Made by a program: the position numbers and the translations under genes. The notes below the pieces were generated by a model that made no database searches, was not told the DNA's origin, and saw only the letters and a program-made list of their open reading frames with translations. A DNA stretch of 64,000 bases from Trissonchulus latispiculum (taxonomy: Eukaryota; Nematoda; Enoplea; Enoplida; Ironidae), in the NCBI GenBank assembly GCA_030248195.1, contig JASAND010010952.1:17103-81102 (forward strand), in the 5' to 3' direction. Positions 44,266 to 56,289 of the stretch are shown here, piece by piece (positions within the stretch are counted from its first letter, which is position 1; each line of letters opens with the position of its first letter).

Positions 44266-44540
44266 AATATTAATAAGCTAATCAAATTTAAAAATGTATT
44301 ACCAATTGACTTTGCACGAAATCATTATTAAACTGACAGCTTATTCGAAAATCCGTAGAAGTTTGCACAAGCTTGCTCAGCTGTTAAAACACTAAGCTTA
44401 TCGAAAAATATAAAATGTCTTTGTTATGAGCGTACGAAGCACAAACGTATAGCATAGGATTATTGATACGTACTAGCTTTTAAATTATACATAGTTCACC
44501 TAGTTGTCTGTTCTTATTTGTTTATTAATTTACAACTAAT

Positions 44541-45265
44541 TTTGAAATTTAGTATTTAATACCTAGTTAAGTGAGAAAAATTTGAATTTATGATTTCGTT
44601 GATAGAATTTTCTCCACGACAGTGTCTAAATCTTTCTGAAGGACAATATCTTTGATGATTAACATCATCCCAGTTGTTGCTTTCTGAGTTGAACCTTGAA
44701 TGGCTTGTTTCATTAACAGTATCCACACACTCGCAATGTTCATCCCCCAACTGTTGCCCTGATGCACATAACCAGATTCAGAAGCATAAGACATATAGTT
44801 ATTAGATCGATCGGTAAAGGGTGGTACTCGCGAGACATTTCTGCACTTGATATCGACTTTCTTGATCATTGTTCCGATAACGTTCATCGTTCATGAGACC
44901 CCCACCTTCAGCATAACCGTGCACACCATCTCGGCTTTCGTGGTTCCTGTAACTGCGATGGTTGAATGCATGTCCTTGATGTTGTTGGTGGAATCGACTT
45001 TGATTGTGTAATGTCCTTCATAGGATTCGTCGTTCATAGCATAGTCATAACCCCAAACCCCTTCCGGCTCTTGATGCAAATTTTCGCCATTCGTGACGTT
45101 CCATGTATTTTCCCTAGCACTATTGATTTCCCAGGTTTCAGGTTCATTAGCATCTGAATATTCACTTTTAATCTGGTTGACACTTTTATTTCCTTCGTTT
45201 TCATGTGGAAACGTTCCGTTTGACACAACGGAAAATATAATTAATATTAATGCTCTCGTTATCAT
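44541..45265 (-). pseudogene. First exon of a secreted Asn/Ser-rich protein, frameshifted
   Basis: Starts at ATG 45265 with MITRALILIIFSVVSNGTF, a clear signal peptide of about 17 residues, followed by an Asn-, Glu- and Ser-rich region with NVTNGEN. The coding composition continues through three overlapping minus-strand frames (45265-44891, 44887-44588, 44750-44543), which implies two or three single-base indels. The last frame holds HCECVDTVNE and ends at a donor AG/GTATTA. No family is recognised. It lies inside the Polinton-like element, transcribed with the polymerase, so it is cargo of that element or was captured by it. Confidence 0.5.
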
Positions 45266-45394
45266 TCCTAAAACATGAAAACATTTACATTAGCAATGAA
45301 AAGCATCATATAATAATGTTTGCAAATTATCAAAATTTTTAGGATCCTATATCTATGTACTAGTAACTAGAGAACACACTTATTTTTCAAAATT
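45266..45394. other. Spacer between polymerase and secreted-protein genes
   Basis: AT-rich, no frame; presumably holds the promoter of the secreted-protein gene or the end of the polymerase transcript. No clear TATA box or poly(A) signal. Confidence 0.3.
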
Positions 45395-46938
45395 TTATTG
45401 CATGACATTATAATAAGCAAAACTACAATAACCATCGCTTAAAATGTAACGCTTATCATCAAAAGCACTAAGGCTAGTCTTATTCTGTACAATCCTGTTA
45501 ATTTCTCCAATATCGCTTCTTATACTTCTCATTAAATGTTCATGTTGGGATAATTCAAATAGGGTATCCTTGTACAGTTGATGCTTGATTTGTCTCGATA
45601 CCGCATCCTTCTTAACCCTTTCGCTCTCTTCTTTTCCTTTCCTGCTGTATCTGATATACTATACATTCTCGACCTCAACCCAACAAATTCCCAAATTGTC
45701 CTTCCCGCCATCTCATCTTTCATCTTTCCTATCACCTTCTTGTTTGTAACGTCATAGCATTTATGTTCTTTAGGATAATCACTCCCATCAAATAGGTGTG
45801 ATCCTATTTGATGCGGTGTGATCCTTTACCATATCTTCATAGATGTCATTTATCTGAATACAGTAGATCAGGCTATCGGTATCAGTCATTAATAGGATAG
45901 CAGGGGGCCCATATTTGTGTTTCACGTTTTTGTAGGGAAAGCTATACATGAGCCATTTCGATAGATCCAATACAGTAAACCCCTCGTAGATGGGTTTACA
46001 CAGCTCCACTGTAGGTCTTTTCATTTTTACGGCCCACAAGACTTTCACCAATCACCTTAAATCCACTGTATTCGTTCTTCCTTGTCATTTTCGTTTCCTT
46101 CCTTTCATTGACAACCAGTTCGATGTAGTTGCCCACGTTCTCCATTGTCTTCCCAAACACACTGTTATTAAACTATTTTTTCAAAGTTATCCTTTGCTTT
46201 CTTCCTTTGTTCAGTGTTGAATAGAATATAAGGGGCAATCCATTTAGATTGAGTAAACGCAAGAGAGCGATGTATCTTTGCTAGTGTCAGGCCCACCTCC
46301 AAGTAGAGCTTGAAATTTCGATAGTGTACCATATAGTGGTCTTTCTCACATAAATTGGGGACAAGTTTCCTGACTTTACTACTTTTAAATTTCAACTTTT
46401 CTTTCGCTTCGGGTGAATTTCGTCAGTAATTAGCATCTTTTCAACGGCTAAAGGATAATCGTTATGTTGGTCATGCAGCGGGTCAGGATATTCCAAGTCC
46501 ACTCTGCCATGGTCCATCCATATAGATTATTTGCATCCAAGTAGGTAATCCAGGTCTTTGGTAGAGTTGAGTCATAATCAGGTACCAGGGGATTATTTGC
46601 ATTAGCGTATCTATGACTATATGACTATGAATATGACTATCTACTACTCTATCTGATACTCCTCCACGGATCCCTCTTTCAAGGAACGTATACATGTCAG
46701 GATCTTGTAACAGTTCTAGCTCTACTTCAGTCATCTTTGAGCAAGCGTAAAATAATGGTACGTAGCGATGGTGACGTAAAATAATGAGCAGGATCCAGCC
46801 CACAATTATACAAGCAAAAGTATCGAAAGTTTTCAAAAACGTCTCCAAGTAAGAGGGCATCCGTTTCCAAATATAAATCGTGGTAGTCTCCTAACTTTTT
46901 CATTTTAAACCCTTTCCACATAGTTTGTGCACACAAAT
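45395..46938 (-). pseudogene. Protein-primed DNA polymerase B, C-terminal half, multiply frameshifted
   Basis: Minus-strand pieces in different frames follow the order of Polinton polymerase. LGDYHDLYLETDALLLGDVF lies at 46936-46830 and DPDMYTFLERGIRGG at about 46700-46660. Motif A DANNLYG is at 46537-46517, and VHYRNFKLYLEVG with QSKWIAPYILFNT at 46350-46210. The motif B region NNSVFGKTMEN is at about 46175-46142, LCKPIYEGFTVLDLSKWLMY at about 46000-45940, motif C TDTDSL at 45888-45871, and KMKDEMAGRTIWEFVGLR at 45727-45675. It ends with a DDKRYIL-like stretch near 45435. The exonuclease half is absent. Several frameshifts exclude function. Confidence 0.85.
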
Positions 46939-47971
46939 AGCAGCCTCAAAAGACGATCTGCACATGCTTACCAACTATTGACTGGTGCTGACATTATTTT
47001 AACCCGCCTCAAGTAGGTTAATACATTCCTATACCTGCTATAAGTATATGCCAAAACAAGTCAGAAGAGACCAGCATTTGGTGGGTAACATTTGTAGCTG
47101 ATTCTCTGATAGTCGATGCATCCCTACAAGAATTCTGATTGCTTCGGTTGAAATAATGACATTTGATATTTGATGTTTGAAATAATAATATTTGATGTTT
47201 GGTGTTTGAGTTCTTGTTATTTCATTTGAAACTTAACCATTTCGTAAGTGTTAGAAACTGCAAAGACTAATTTAGGATGACATTGACTGCAATAATTTGA
47301 AAATAATTTCATCATGCGCTTAATCTGATAATGCAATTTTCAACATTTGGTTCCAGTTGAACACAATTTTTCATAAAACTGATTGATAATTTAATTGAAA
47401 ACCCTTTTACAATAAACTGATTGATAGAATAATTAAAAACTCCATAACAATTTGCAAACTCATTACGCTTAACTTGATGCGACATTAAAATTAATATATT
47501 CTGCTGGTGCCATTAAATCTTGCAAATACTTCTCAAACAATGTATTTATATTTTCAATTCTGACAGATTCTGATTGTCAATGATTGGTCTTGAAATCATA
47601 GGATGAGCACATTTCCATTAGCTATATCTAGATTAATGATTAGTATACTGCAGCTGACACATAACCGGTTCCTTTGCAACATCTACGGTTGCTTAGAAAA
47701 TCACAATTTGTATAGTGAAGCAAATTTATTTTACACCTGTCTTTAATACATGAAATTGTAGCTGAGCCAGAATAGATCAACCAACTGGGGTATACTATAG
47801 TCTAACCAGAACAGCTAAGCTGTCTTTGAAATGACTTTATTAAACCCTTTTTGTCCTGATTTTACCTGTGACGGGGTCGAAACGGTTTATACCGTAACAT
47901 AAGAAGCCTTAAATGTCTGTATAAAGGCCCTTGAGGGCATGTACCTGGCGCAGAACCGACATTTTATAGCT
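46938..47971 (-). repeat. Right terminal inverted repeat of the Polinton-like element
   Basis: Reverse complement of 41237-42225. Its inner end (CAGATCGTCTTTTGAGGCTG on the minus strand) runs straight into the first codons of the polymerase fragment, and the left repeat stops matching at the same point. The polymerase N-terminal half has therefore been replaced by the repeat. Confidence 0.9.
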
Positions 47972-47974
47972 ACA

Positions 47975-48360
47975 GCCATTCCTTTTGGGCACATATTATT
48001 GGTTAACGGTTCAAATCAAGATGAAATTGATGAAAATGGAACTTTCCAAAATAGGTTCTTTAAGCATTCTAACACCCTCCGCACAATCCCGCTTCAAAAA
48101 TTAAAGTATACTTTGAGGGCTATTTTGACATTTTGACAGCAGCTGCATAGCTACGATTATATTCATTCGAAAGATCTTGTTGAGCTCTACATTTTTGCGT
48201 GTAGAAGCACCTTCCTAGCTTTTCGCTATCGTGAGATATAGCCGATGTTCGTGTTTTGGCGTTGAAAACTTGTCATTTTTGCGAAATCAAATAATGCGCC
48301 ATTTCTTGAGCTACGTAAGCCGTAAAATTAAACTACGGGTGTCAATTTGAAGGGTAATTA
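47975..48360. repeat. Repeat copy, inverse of 55490-55870
   Basis: Begins right after the Polinton-like element with CATTCCTTTTGGGCACATAT and continues with GATGAAATTGATGAAAA, CGAAAGATCTTGTTGAGCTC, CGTGAGATATAGCCGAT and TTGTCATTTTTGCGAAATCA. All are present inverted and diverged at 55490-55870. Part of a dispersed element, no coding frame. Confidence 0.65.
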
Positions 48361-48897
48361 GTAATTTATTTTTAGTAATTTTTCATAAACCACGTCTGAA
48401 ATAAAAATTGAAAGTATCGTGTTCAGGGGGAAATTTGAGCAAACCATCAACTCAGTGCAATTTGTCGCGACAAGTACAATCCTCAGAAATTCAGAGGGAC
48501 GTCTCTAATGTGAGATCCAGTTACATTCGTTACATTGAAAACAGGAACTTTCAATTGTCTGGGGGTTAAAAAGCAAGAAGACATAGAAAAGGCTATTCAT
48601 TAGGTAGAAAACTATCGCGGATCTAGCTGCAGAGCCCTAAACACGATGGGTTCATTAACATTTGACCGGAAAATGGATTTGCGTACTATGCATAAATGGC
48701 TAGATAACGCAGCTATTGAGCCTGAACTTTTCTGCGGCATTCGGCCATAAGTTCGGATGTTTTACGATGGGAGAGGCTTCATTGTTAATGAACGAAGTGA
48801 GGAGCAGTGTTGCCAATACAGAATGTTGTTTACAAGCCCTTTCGGCAAGACGAAAAAATGAACGGATAAAAAGGAATCTGACTAGTAAACTTCGGAC

Positions 48898-49818
48898 TGT
48901 ATCTGTTTCGTACCGTATGGGATTTTGTACCGTATAATACGGTACGGCACCTTTGCTTTCCTATTAAACGGTACGTACCGTATAATACTGTACAACTATT
49001 TCTCTACCGTATAAAGCGGAATGTCCCGTATCATATGGAACGGTTGATTTTTGTACCATATTTTTGTACCAGAACTGAATAGTGCTGTTAAATAATATAA
49101 AAAAACAAATGGCACTTAATTTTCAGTTTTGCAACGCAAAAACATTACGTTCCTGACGCAACCGTCTTTGAATGTTCGTTTCAACTTTAAGCACTTTTAA
49201 GTTAAAAACAAATTTGGAAATCTTAAAAAGGCTTGTCCCTATTTTGTTTCAATTCGAAAGGTTTCCCAGGGAACTGAAAAATTTTTGTCTTCGGTAATGA
49301 TCAGATGTTAAGACGGGCTCCGATTCTAGCGTGGGGCTTACTCCTGAAAATTTCCAAAATTTAACGGGGTCTATCCCAAAATTAAGAAATGTTGTTTACC
49401 AGATTTTTACCTAAAAACTAGCTTTTTAAGAACAGCTGACGTTTCCTAAAAAGTATGCAATTTATGGTAAAAATGGATGAGGAATTTTCCCCTTTTTCCT
49501 TTCCTATTTACAGTTTTCAAATTTCTTTTTGAAACTTGAACGTTGAAACAAATGTTCTGCTATTTTCACACGGTTTGAATCGAAATTTGTTATTTAGCAA
49601 AATTGAAAAGTTAGGGTCATTTCTTTTATTTAACAGCAGTATTCAGGTCTTTGCCAATACGGTACAAAACGTAACCGTAGAATATAATACTTGACGTACC
49701 GTTTAATACGGTGCAGCAAAAGCTGTACAGTATTATACGGTATGTACCTTTAATACGGTACGAAAACGGCCGTACCGTGTTATACGATACAAAATCTCAT
49801 GCGGTACGTAACATATCT
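48898..49818. mobile_element. TIR element with iterated palindromic TACCGTATAATACGGTAC
   Basis: The left end (48905-49055) and right end (49655-49815) each contain four to six variants of TACCGTATAATACGGTAC, itself a palindrome. The outermost blocks TACCGTATGGGATTTTGTAC and ATACAAAATCTCATGCGGTA are inverse copies. The centre (49080-49640) is AT-rich with no frame. About 920 bp. Confidence 0.75.
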
Positions 49819-49867
49819 GTTTAAACAGCTTCAACCAAAATATCGCGCACGAACAACACAGAATGTG

Positions 49868-50461
49868 TATATGTCGTAGGTAAATATGAAATTCACAGAA
49901 ATGTCATAATTCCCTAGCGCTTGCTAGGTAAAAGTGATATTTCTGTTCTCTCTAGAGAATCTTGTTATGGACAAAACATTTCACATTCCACTGAAGTGTT
50001 TTTTTAAAAAAACTTGGTATGGTAATTCTATTTCTTTAAAAATTATAATGGTAGGATTAAACGGATTAAGAAATTGAAAAACGGGCGTATTGCATGTGAT
50101 TGGGAAAAATTCCTTGTTGTAGTTGTAGCTGTCGTCCTCCGGGCCCACAATAGTGGACTCAAACACTAAAATTACAAATTGGTTTAATCGAAGCAATTGT
50201 GCAACAAATAAGGCCAGGTCAATATACTGTCATGTAATGTAAATGAGTGTAGTAGTATTGTCCTAATTTATAATTACATCCCTCCTCTTTAGTTCTTAAA
50301 CATCAAACCATATCCAGTTTCTCTAAACACTTCAGTGAAATGTGAAATTTTTTGTCCATAACAACATTCTCTAGAGAGAACTGGAATCTCACTTTTACCT
50401 AGCAAGTGCCAGGGAATTATGATATTTCTCTGAATTTCATATTTACCTACGACATATATAC
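49868..50461. mobile_element. MITE with about 130-bp inverted repeats
   Basis: ATATGTCGTAGGTAAATATG at 49879 is inverted at 50440-50460, TCTCTCTAGAGAATCTTGTT at 49950 at 50365-50385, and CACTGAAGTGTTTTT-type ends at 49990 and 50325. Arms are about 90% alike. The centre has no gene. Confidence 0.85.
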
Positions 50462-50469
50462 TACATCTA

Positions 50470-53400
50470 CATATTGTGATCGTTGATGAGGATTATATTA
50501 TTCTCTTTATCGTTCGCTATTCCATTTGACACCTCAGATGCCACAGTCCAATCCAAGCTGCCGTGGGTACATTAATAACGTTAATTTAACACTGCTGTTT
50601 CACTCCTATCAACACTTCTAGTTTTAAATTTGCTTCTTGAGCCAGTACTTAGTTGTGCTAGATTTCATAATCTTGTCTCAAAGTTTAGAGATTGCATTCC
50701 TTGATAACAAGAGCCCACTTAAATAATTTATGTAATTCGCTTCGCTGCCTTAGATTATAATCCTCTTCTTCGAGCAGATGCTTTATTTACTTTATTTACG
50801 GAATTTACTTAGAAACTGGTTTATGCTACTGTGACGTCAACACAACGGTGATTTGAGCGTAAGAAATGTTCTTACGGTATAAATGATGCCAATTGCGGTG
50901 CTAATTTTCCCCCACCTGTCTCGCTGTTCACCACATGTTCTGTAATAGGAATATAAATGGTGGCTGCCGTGCTCATTATCACAGCATTTTAAATTGTCTG
51001 GGATCTGTGGTATGGATTCAACAGGCCAATTGCTTTTGGATTTGGATCTTTCTAAATTAGATATTTGGAGCACCGACGGCATATACAGTTTAATTAGAAT
51101 AACTTTATATATACCTCTACCCTCTAGCTCTAAAAGATTTGCAACTCAGCTTCCTAACATAGAATATGTGTTTCACAATGTTCCAGTTTTGTTATTGTTA
51201 TCTTCCGGAACCTACTTCAATATTTTCAATAATTTTTACACCATTTGATTGTTATTCATTAATTGTTTATTTAATAAATTTAGTCTTTACAGTTGAGACG
51301 TTGTAAATTCATTGCCCTGATTAGATTGGTTGTCGGATTCATTGTATGATTAGAGCTAAGTTCTTGATCTGGATTACTGGATTATTTAAAAATCTGCAAA
51401 CCTAAAAAGTTTAATCTGTTTCTGTTATGAACTGTAGTTGTGATAGTGTTTATAGTACAGCTTTTCAGTAAATAGAACTATCAGACCGTTCTAGTTTTGT
51501 TTTATTAGGTTTTTAGGTCATTTTCATTGCGATGTCAATATAAATGCCTTATTATAATGCTTGTGTGCAATTTTTAATTCGGTTAATGGTACACTTTACA
51601 ACAACTGTCTTTTTCAGACTGTTTTGATTGCAACAACTGTAAATTTGGTTTCAAATTTACTCATCAGTTTAGTTTTTCTATTCATTTTACAACTTTATTT
51701 AGGAATTCATATATGAAAAACTTGAATGTATATTTAAAGTAGTTAAACAGCTTAAACAAAATGCGTTTCAACTTCAGAAATTACCATAAAGTGGAATTGG
51801 ATGAACGTATTCACCATTACTTACTTAGGAGCCACCTATGTTAATTTTCCTTCATTGTGAATTAATCATACAGTTGATCTGCTGAATTAAATTGAAACAA
51901 AGTAAGTTTAATACTGTTTGGAATTGCTGAACGTTGGGGCATCCTCTTGGCGAGGTTTTAGGGGGCATTGTCCTCTAAGTTCAGCTTTGGGTGCCTGTGG
52001 ACTTTCCACTCTTTATTACAGCCGTTCCCCCTAAGATATGGCCCCTGGCACTTTTTGGTGTCTAAAGGACGTTTTTGGTTGTCTTTTCTGGTTTCAACAA
52101 TAATGCAAGTCAGAGACAAAACTTCTCAATAGTTGTAATTAATTCGGTGGAAAATTTTTAACAGGAACTGGGATTTAAAGTCTTCCATTTTATAGGATTT
52201 GAATTAGCTTTTGAACATAAAAGTTCGCTCTTTTAAAAAACTCGCCACTCTAAAAAATTTTACCATTCCAGCTCTGTAGGTTTACTGATAAATTATGCGT
52301 AGAGGAGAAAACTACTGGAAGATCAAACACTTTGGATTAAAATCCAACAGCACGCATAAAAAAAACCGAGAAATGCGTTTGCTAATTTTCCATTCCGTTT
52401 CAAAATTGATATTTTGGGAGGCCGATTAAGCTATGTTTACTTATATTTAAGTCACGTTTCCCAAATCTTAATTTTTGCTACTTGTTCTCTCTATTTAGGC
52501 TATTTCATTTCGGTGGTGCCATTTATGAAATCCAGAAACCTATTGTTGTGTCTGATGAAATAGCTGCAATGCATATCTCCTTTTAACCAATTACCTCAAA
52601 ATCTATAAATGGATGTCGTTGCCCCAGAAATACTGTGTTTCGAATAAAATTGCTATTGTGTTTTTCCTTACATTCCTCAACGATTCCGATTTTTCGAAGT
52701 GACACTTGCTGAATGTTCTAAGAAAAGTTCCTGAAAATTCCACCATTTTATGACGGTTTGCTGGAATGTTTAAACAAATAACCCTACAGTACTTTCTCTA
52801 GATGCTCTCCGATTTTAAAAAGCATAACATATGTTGAGCCATTTGGCAGATAGCGTTTTTGAAATTAAAGGTCATGCTCTCTACGATCACAGAGATGCTG
52901 TTCTAAACTCGTTCAAGGATTTTGCTAACTGTGACGTTAAAATACCCCGAAACATACACATACGAAACATACAGTTTCTTCAGCTATGGATAAGGCATCT
53001 TTTTGAACTTGCTCTGTTAGATTGTCAGAAGCCCGTGCAATCTTGAAAGCAGTCCTGCTTACTTGTGAATTATTATTTACAAGTTACGTACAAAGGCTGA
53101 TACGATGATTCAACAGAGCCATGAGCACAGGTGTGACGGCCGTATTGTATCGCAAAAAAATTGTCCTCCGGAAAACATACACATAACAAAAATGATCAAA
53201 ACTAAGCTTTTGCAGCAAAATGCTGTAAAATTTGTAGAAATCTATGAACCATTTTTATATCGAATTATCAGGTCATAGTGTCCGAAAATTAATGCTGAAA
53301 TATATACAGGTTTCGAAACTTTATTCTTCATTCATGGTAATCATTCCAGAATTTAAAGTGTCTAATACGTGAAGTAAAATATGAGTATTTGTAAAAGGCT

Positions 53401-53990
53401 GCAAACGGTTGGACACTTATTACGGCTGGAAAGCCAAATTTCACTTGATTACCTCCTCTCGCTAGACGTTTACGCAGAACGTAACAGTGAAGACGAAGCT
53501 AATACGGTGTTTAGTTCAAGAGTCTTACTAGCAGTCGATGAAACAAGAAATCCAGCGCTCTGACGATTAATTCATGATACACCGACTGACAAATACGATA
53601 CATTCGGAAAGAGAAACACTTATTCGACCGTATTATCACTTACAATCGTTCGTAAATTGTTCATTTCTAATAAAGCCATAAACACCAAATAAAAGAGACA
53701 GAATGCAATACTAGAGATTCAATAAATAATAAAGCATTCAGAAATAAAATCAGTAATTGGAGCATTAACCATAACAGAATTGTGATCCAAAAATAGAATT
53801 AAAATATTGTTCACGCAATCGTAATTAAAATATCCAAAAGTTCTAATCTACGAACAGCAGTGCTGAACGTAAACAGTAGCGACGAATTCATTTTATATCT
53901 CTACTATAATCCTAAAGCGATGCTGTTCGTAAATGGATATTTCTAAATAATCTGGAACGCAGAATGTTTCAAAATCGATTAATCTTATTC
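50470..53990. other. Long stretch without recognisable genes
   Basis: No repeat ends, splice-consistent exons or domains found. Frames at 50994-51248, 52831-53046 and 53381-53563 have ordinary amino-acid composition but no recognised features. They remain unassigned; any could be a single exon of an unknown gene. Confidence 0.4.
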
Positions 53991-54009
53991 AAGCAAGCAT
54001 GTAGTGGCG

Positions 54010-54465
54010 CCTGTTAGGAAGCCACTTTTTGGGTCCCTAACAGGTGATGCACCGTAATATATCATCCCTGATCTTCTCCAGGACAATGATGACATTCCGG
54101 GGATAAATGTTTTCTCTGCCGGATGTCACCAAGAGACTGAACCATCCAACTCAATTCGAGCTGTTTTTTCGGGAATCTCTCGGTTAAGAGTAAGTTTATG
54201 GGAATGGACGGCACATTCCAATCACGGCGTCCACGGGGTTAAGTCCAACATTGTTGCGTTTGACGGGTCAGACACCGTGTCACTGCGACATATTCTGTCT
54301 CAGTGGTCGCATCAAGCTCGGAGCCATGATCTTCAGTGTGGCTCATAGGGGACGATTTAACATCCAACTTCTGATTTATTATTAGGTTGGGAGTCCAGCC
54401 TATGCTGTTCGCATCCCAGAACTCCCCCATGGTTTGTTGCTTCACTTCTTATTCAAAGCATCGTT
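54010..54465. other. GC-richer block, possible LTR retrotransposon trace
   Basis: TGGCGCCTGTTAGG at 54004 resembles a primer-binding site of the tRNA-Lys kind, and CCTGTTAGG and CCTAACAGG form a hairpin around a 16-base loop. The minus-strand frame at 54239-54445 contains ATTETEYVAV, reminiscent of the copia RNase H motif (T)T(E)AEY. No paired LTR was found, so the assignment is weak. Confidence 0.25.
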
Positions 54466-54554
54466 ACCAAATAAACGATGCTCATCCAACCCACTGCTCA
54501 CTTCCAACCCCATTTCACAGCTGACACTTTACCTTCAACCATGCCCTTTTTATA

Positions 54555-56220
54555 CACAACAGCTACCGTATTCTCGCGCTTAAGGGAACACCCACTTAAG
54601 GTGGTGATTCCCTTTGGTCACATAAAGTTTGCACCATTACTACTCATTCATTATTTGGAGTTAAGAAGCCATTTTTATATCAAAATGTAGCTTGATATTT
54701 TCTCTTTTTAATGCATACCACGAAACTAATGTTGCTTTTCTAAACTATTTTTAACACATTTTAGAAGAAGTCTAATTTTCCAGAATTTTTGCAGACTCAA
54801 GTAAATTTTTTCGCGAGACATCGTTATATCATTCGATACCTCCATCAAATAGCTGGGGACGATTTTTTGTTTATTGTGAAATCGCTCTTCGTTATGGAGA
54901 AATTAGCTGAAATGTGTGCGTAACCTGGGGTGCGTTGCAAAAGATTCTCCTAAGCCTAGGAGCGCTCCTAAGTTCAGCTTAGGTGCTCACTTAGGAGAAT
55001 CGTGTTGCAAAATATTCGCCTAAGCTAGGAGTGCTATCCACCACTCCTAACTTTTCTCCTAAGTCGGCTGAGTTTAGGAGCAGCGCTAGCTAAACTTAGG
55101 AGAAATCTTTTGAAACGGGTTTAGGAGGTCTCCTAACTTCCTCCTAGACAGCTCCCAGGCATTCTCCTAAGTACCCTCCTAGGAGGGCACTTAGGAGAAT
55201 CTTTTGCAACGCGGCCCTGGATTTCGCCTACTTTTTCCAAATTTGTCAAGTGATTACATTAGCTAGAAAGCAGCAATAGGGGCAACTAAAAAATCGTCCC
55301 TGGGTATATTTGTGCAGAACACATTTGTTCAGTAGCAGCCCTCCAGCTTGTATGGTGAATGCTCCACAATCTTTGGAAAAAATTGGTCGTATTTTTGCAA
55401 AAACTACATTTTTATGATAGCAGCCTACAGGATAGCAGTTGGAATACGATCATGCGTCGGATAATTTGTCCCTGTGAGACCTTCAGATCGACGCCCTTAG
55501 TTTGATTTTACGACTTGCGTAGTTCAGGAAATGTTGGATTATTTGATTTCTGCAAAAATGACAAGTTTTCGACGCCAAAACAAGAAAATCGGCTATATCT
55601 CACGGTAGAGAAAAGCTAGAAACTTACTTTAAAAAGCAAAAATGTGAAGCTCAATGAGATCTTTCCAAAGAATATAGTCATAACTGTGTAGCTGGTGCCA
55701 AACGTTCAGAAATTGAGAAAAACCACTCTGACCGGAAATCTCGAATTTTTGAATCGGGATTGCGCGGATGGTGTTATAACGCTAAAAGAACTTATTTCGG
55801 AAAGTTTCATCAAATTTCATCTTGATTTACGCCGCCAAGTAACAATATGTGCCCAAAAGGAATCACCACCTTAAGAGAGCATGTTCCTTAAGTGAACGTG
55901 CTCTTTTAAGTGAAATCGGAAAAGTGCTGAAGCATTAATTGAAAAATTGCTTTTGAGAGTTGAATTTCCAAAAAATTTTGGTTCCTTCTAAGATACAATA
56001 GGCATCCATACCAAATATACCGCAAAATCTGACAATGACAATTAATTATAATCTAAAAAAGTAAAATACGAATGCCTCTTAGTGGTACTGGACATTCACT
56101 TAAGGGAACATGTTCTCTTAAGTGAGCATGTTCTCTTAAGTGAAATCAGAAAAAATTCCATTTTTGCCCTTAAGCGTTAACATGTTCCCTTAAGCTCGAG
56201 AATACGATAATAGTCGGTTA
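54555..56220. mobile_element. Composite element with iterated CTTAAGGGAACATG ends
   Basis: The left end has GTATTCTCGCGCTTAAGGGA, CACCCACTTAAGGTGGTGAT. The right end has ATCACCACCTTAAG near 55860, then three to four copies of (T)CTTAAGTGAACATGTTC-type units, and TTCCCTTAAGCTCGAGAATAC near 56205, inverse to the left. The interior carries the repeat at 55490-55870 and the nested MITE at 54924-55220. No transposase frame. Confidence 0.6.
54924..55220. mobile_element. Palindromic MITE with TIR GCGTTGCAAAAGATTCTCCT
   Basis: Left end CCTGGGGTGCGTTGCAAAAG, right end CTTTTGCAACGCGGCCCTGG, followed on both sides inward by ATTCTCCTAAG. The body is a series of CTCCTAAG and CTTAGGAG blocks, so the whole unit can fold into several hairpins. 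297 bp. No target duplication was seen. It interrupts the composite element at 54555-56220. Confidence 0.85.
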
Positions 56221-56289
56221 AAAATTGCTTGGAAAAACCGGTTTTAATTAACGCCTCAAAAAGGATTTAATAAACTAAATTTATTAGTA

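Larger units (their letters stand above)
41237..47971 (-). mobile_element. Polinton/Maverick-like element, short and decayed
   Basis: Two inverted repeats of about 1 kb (41237-42225 and 46938-47971, both starting AGCT) enclose a broken family B DNA polymerase, a disrupted secreted-protein gene and an LTR retrotransposon remnant. Long terminal repeats starting with AG plus a protein-primed polymerase are typical of Polintons, but those are usually 15-20 kb and also carry an integrase, packaging ATPase, protease and capsid genes, none of which I can see here. A 6-bp target duplication is not evident. It is therefore a deletion derivative of such an element. Confidence 0.75.

Noticed and set aside
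54239..54445. Possible copia RNase H (ATTETEYVAV)
   Set aside because: Only one short motif-like match; the expected upstream GY.DADW-type motif and any neighbouring pol sequence are missing. Kept only as a weak trace.
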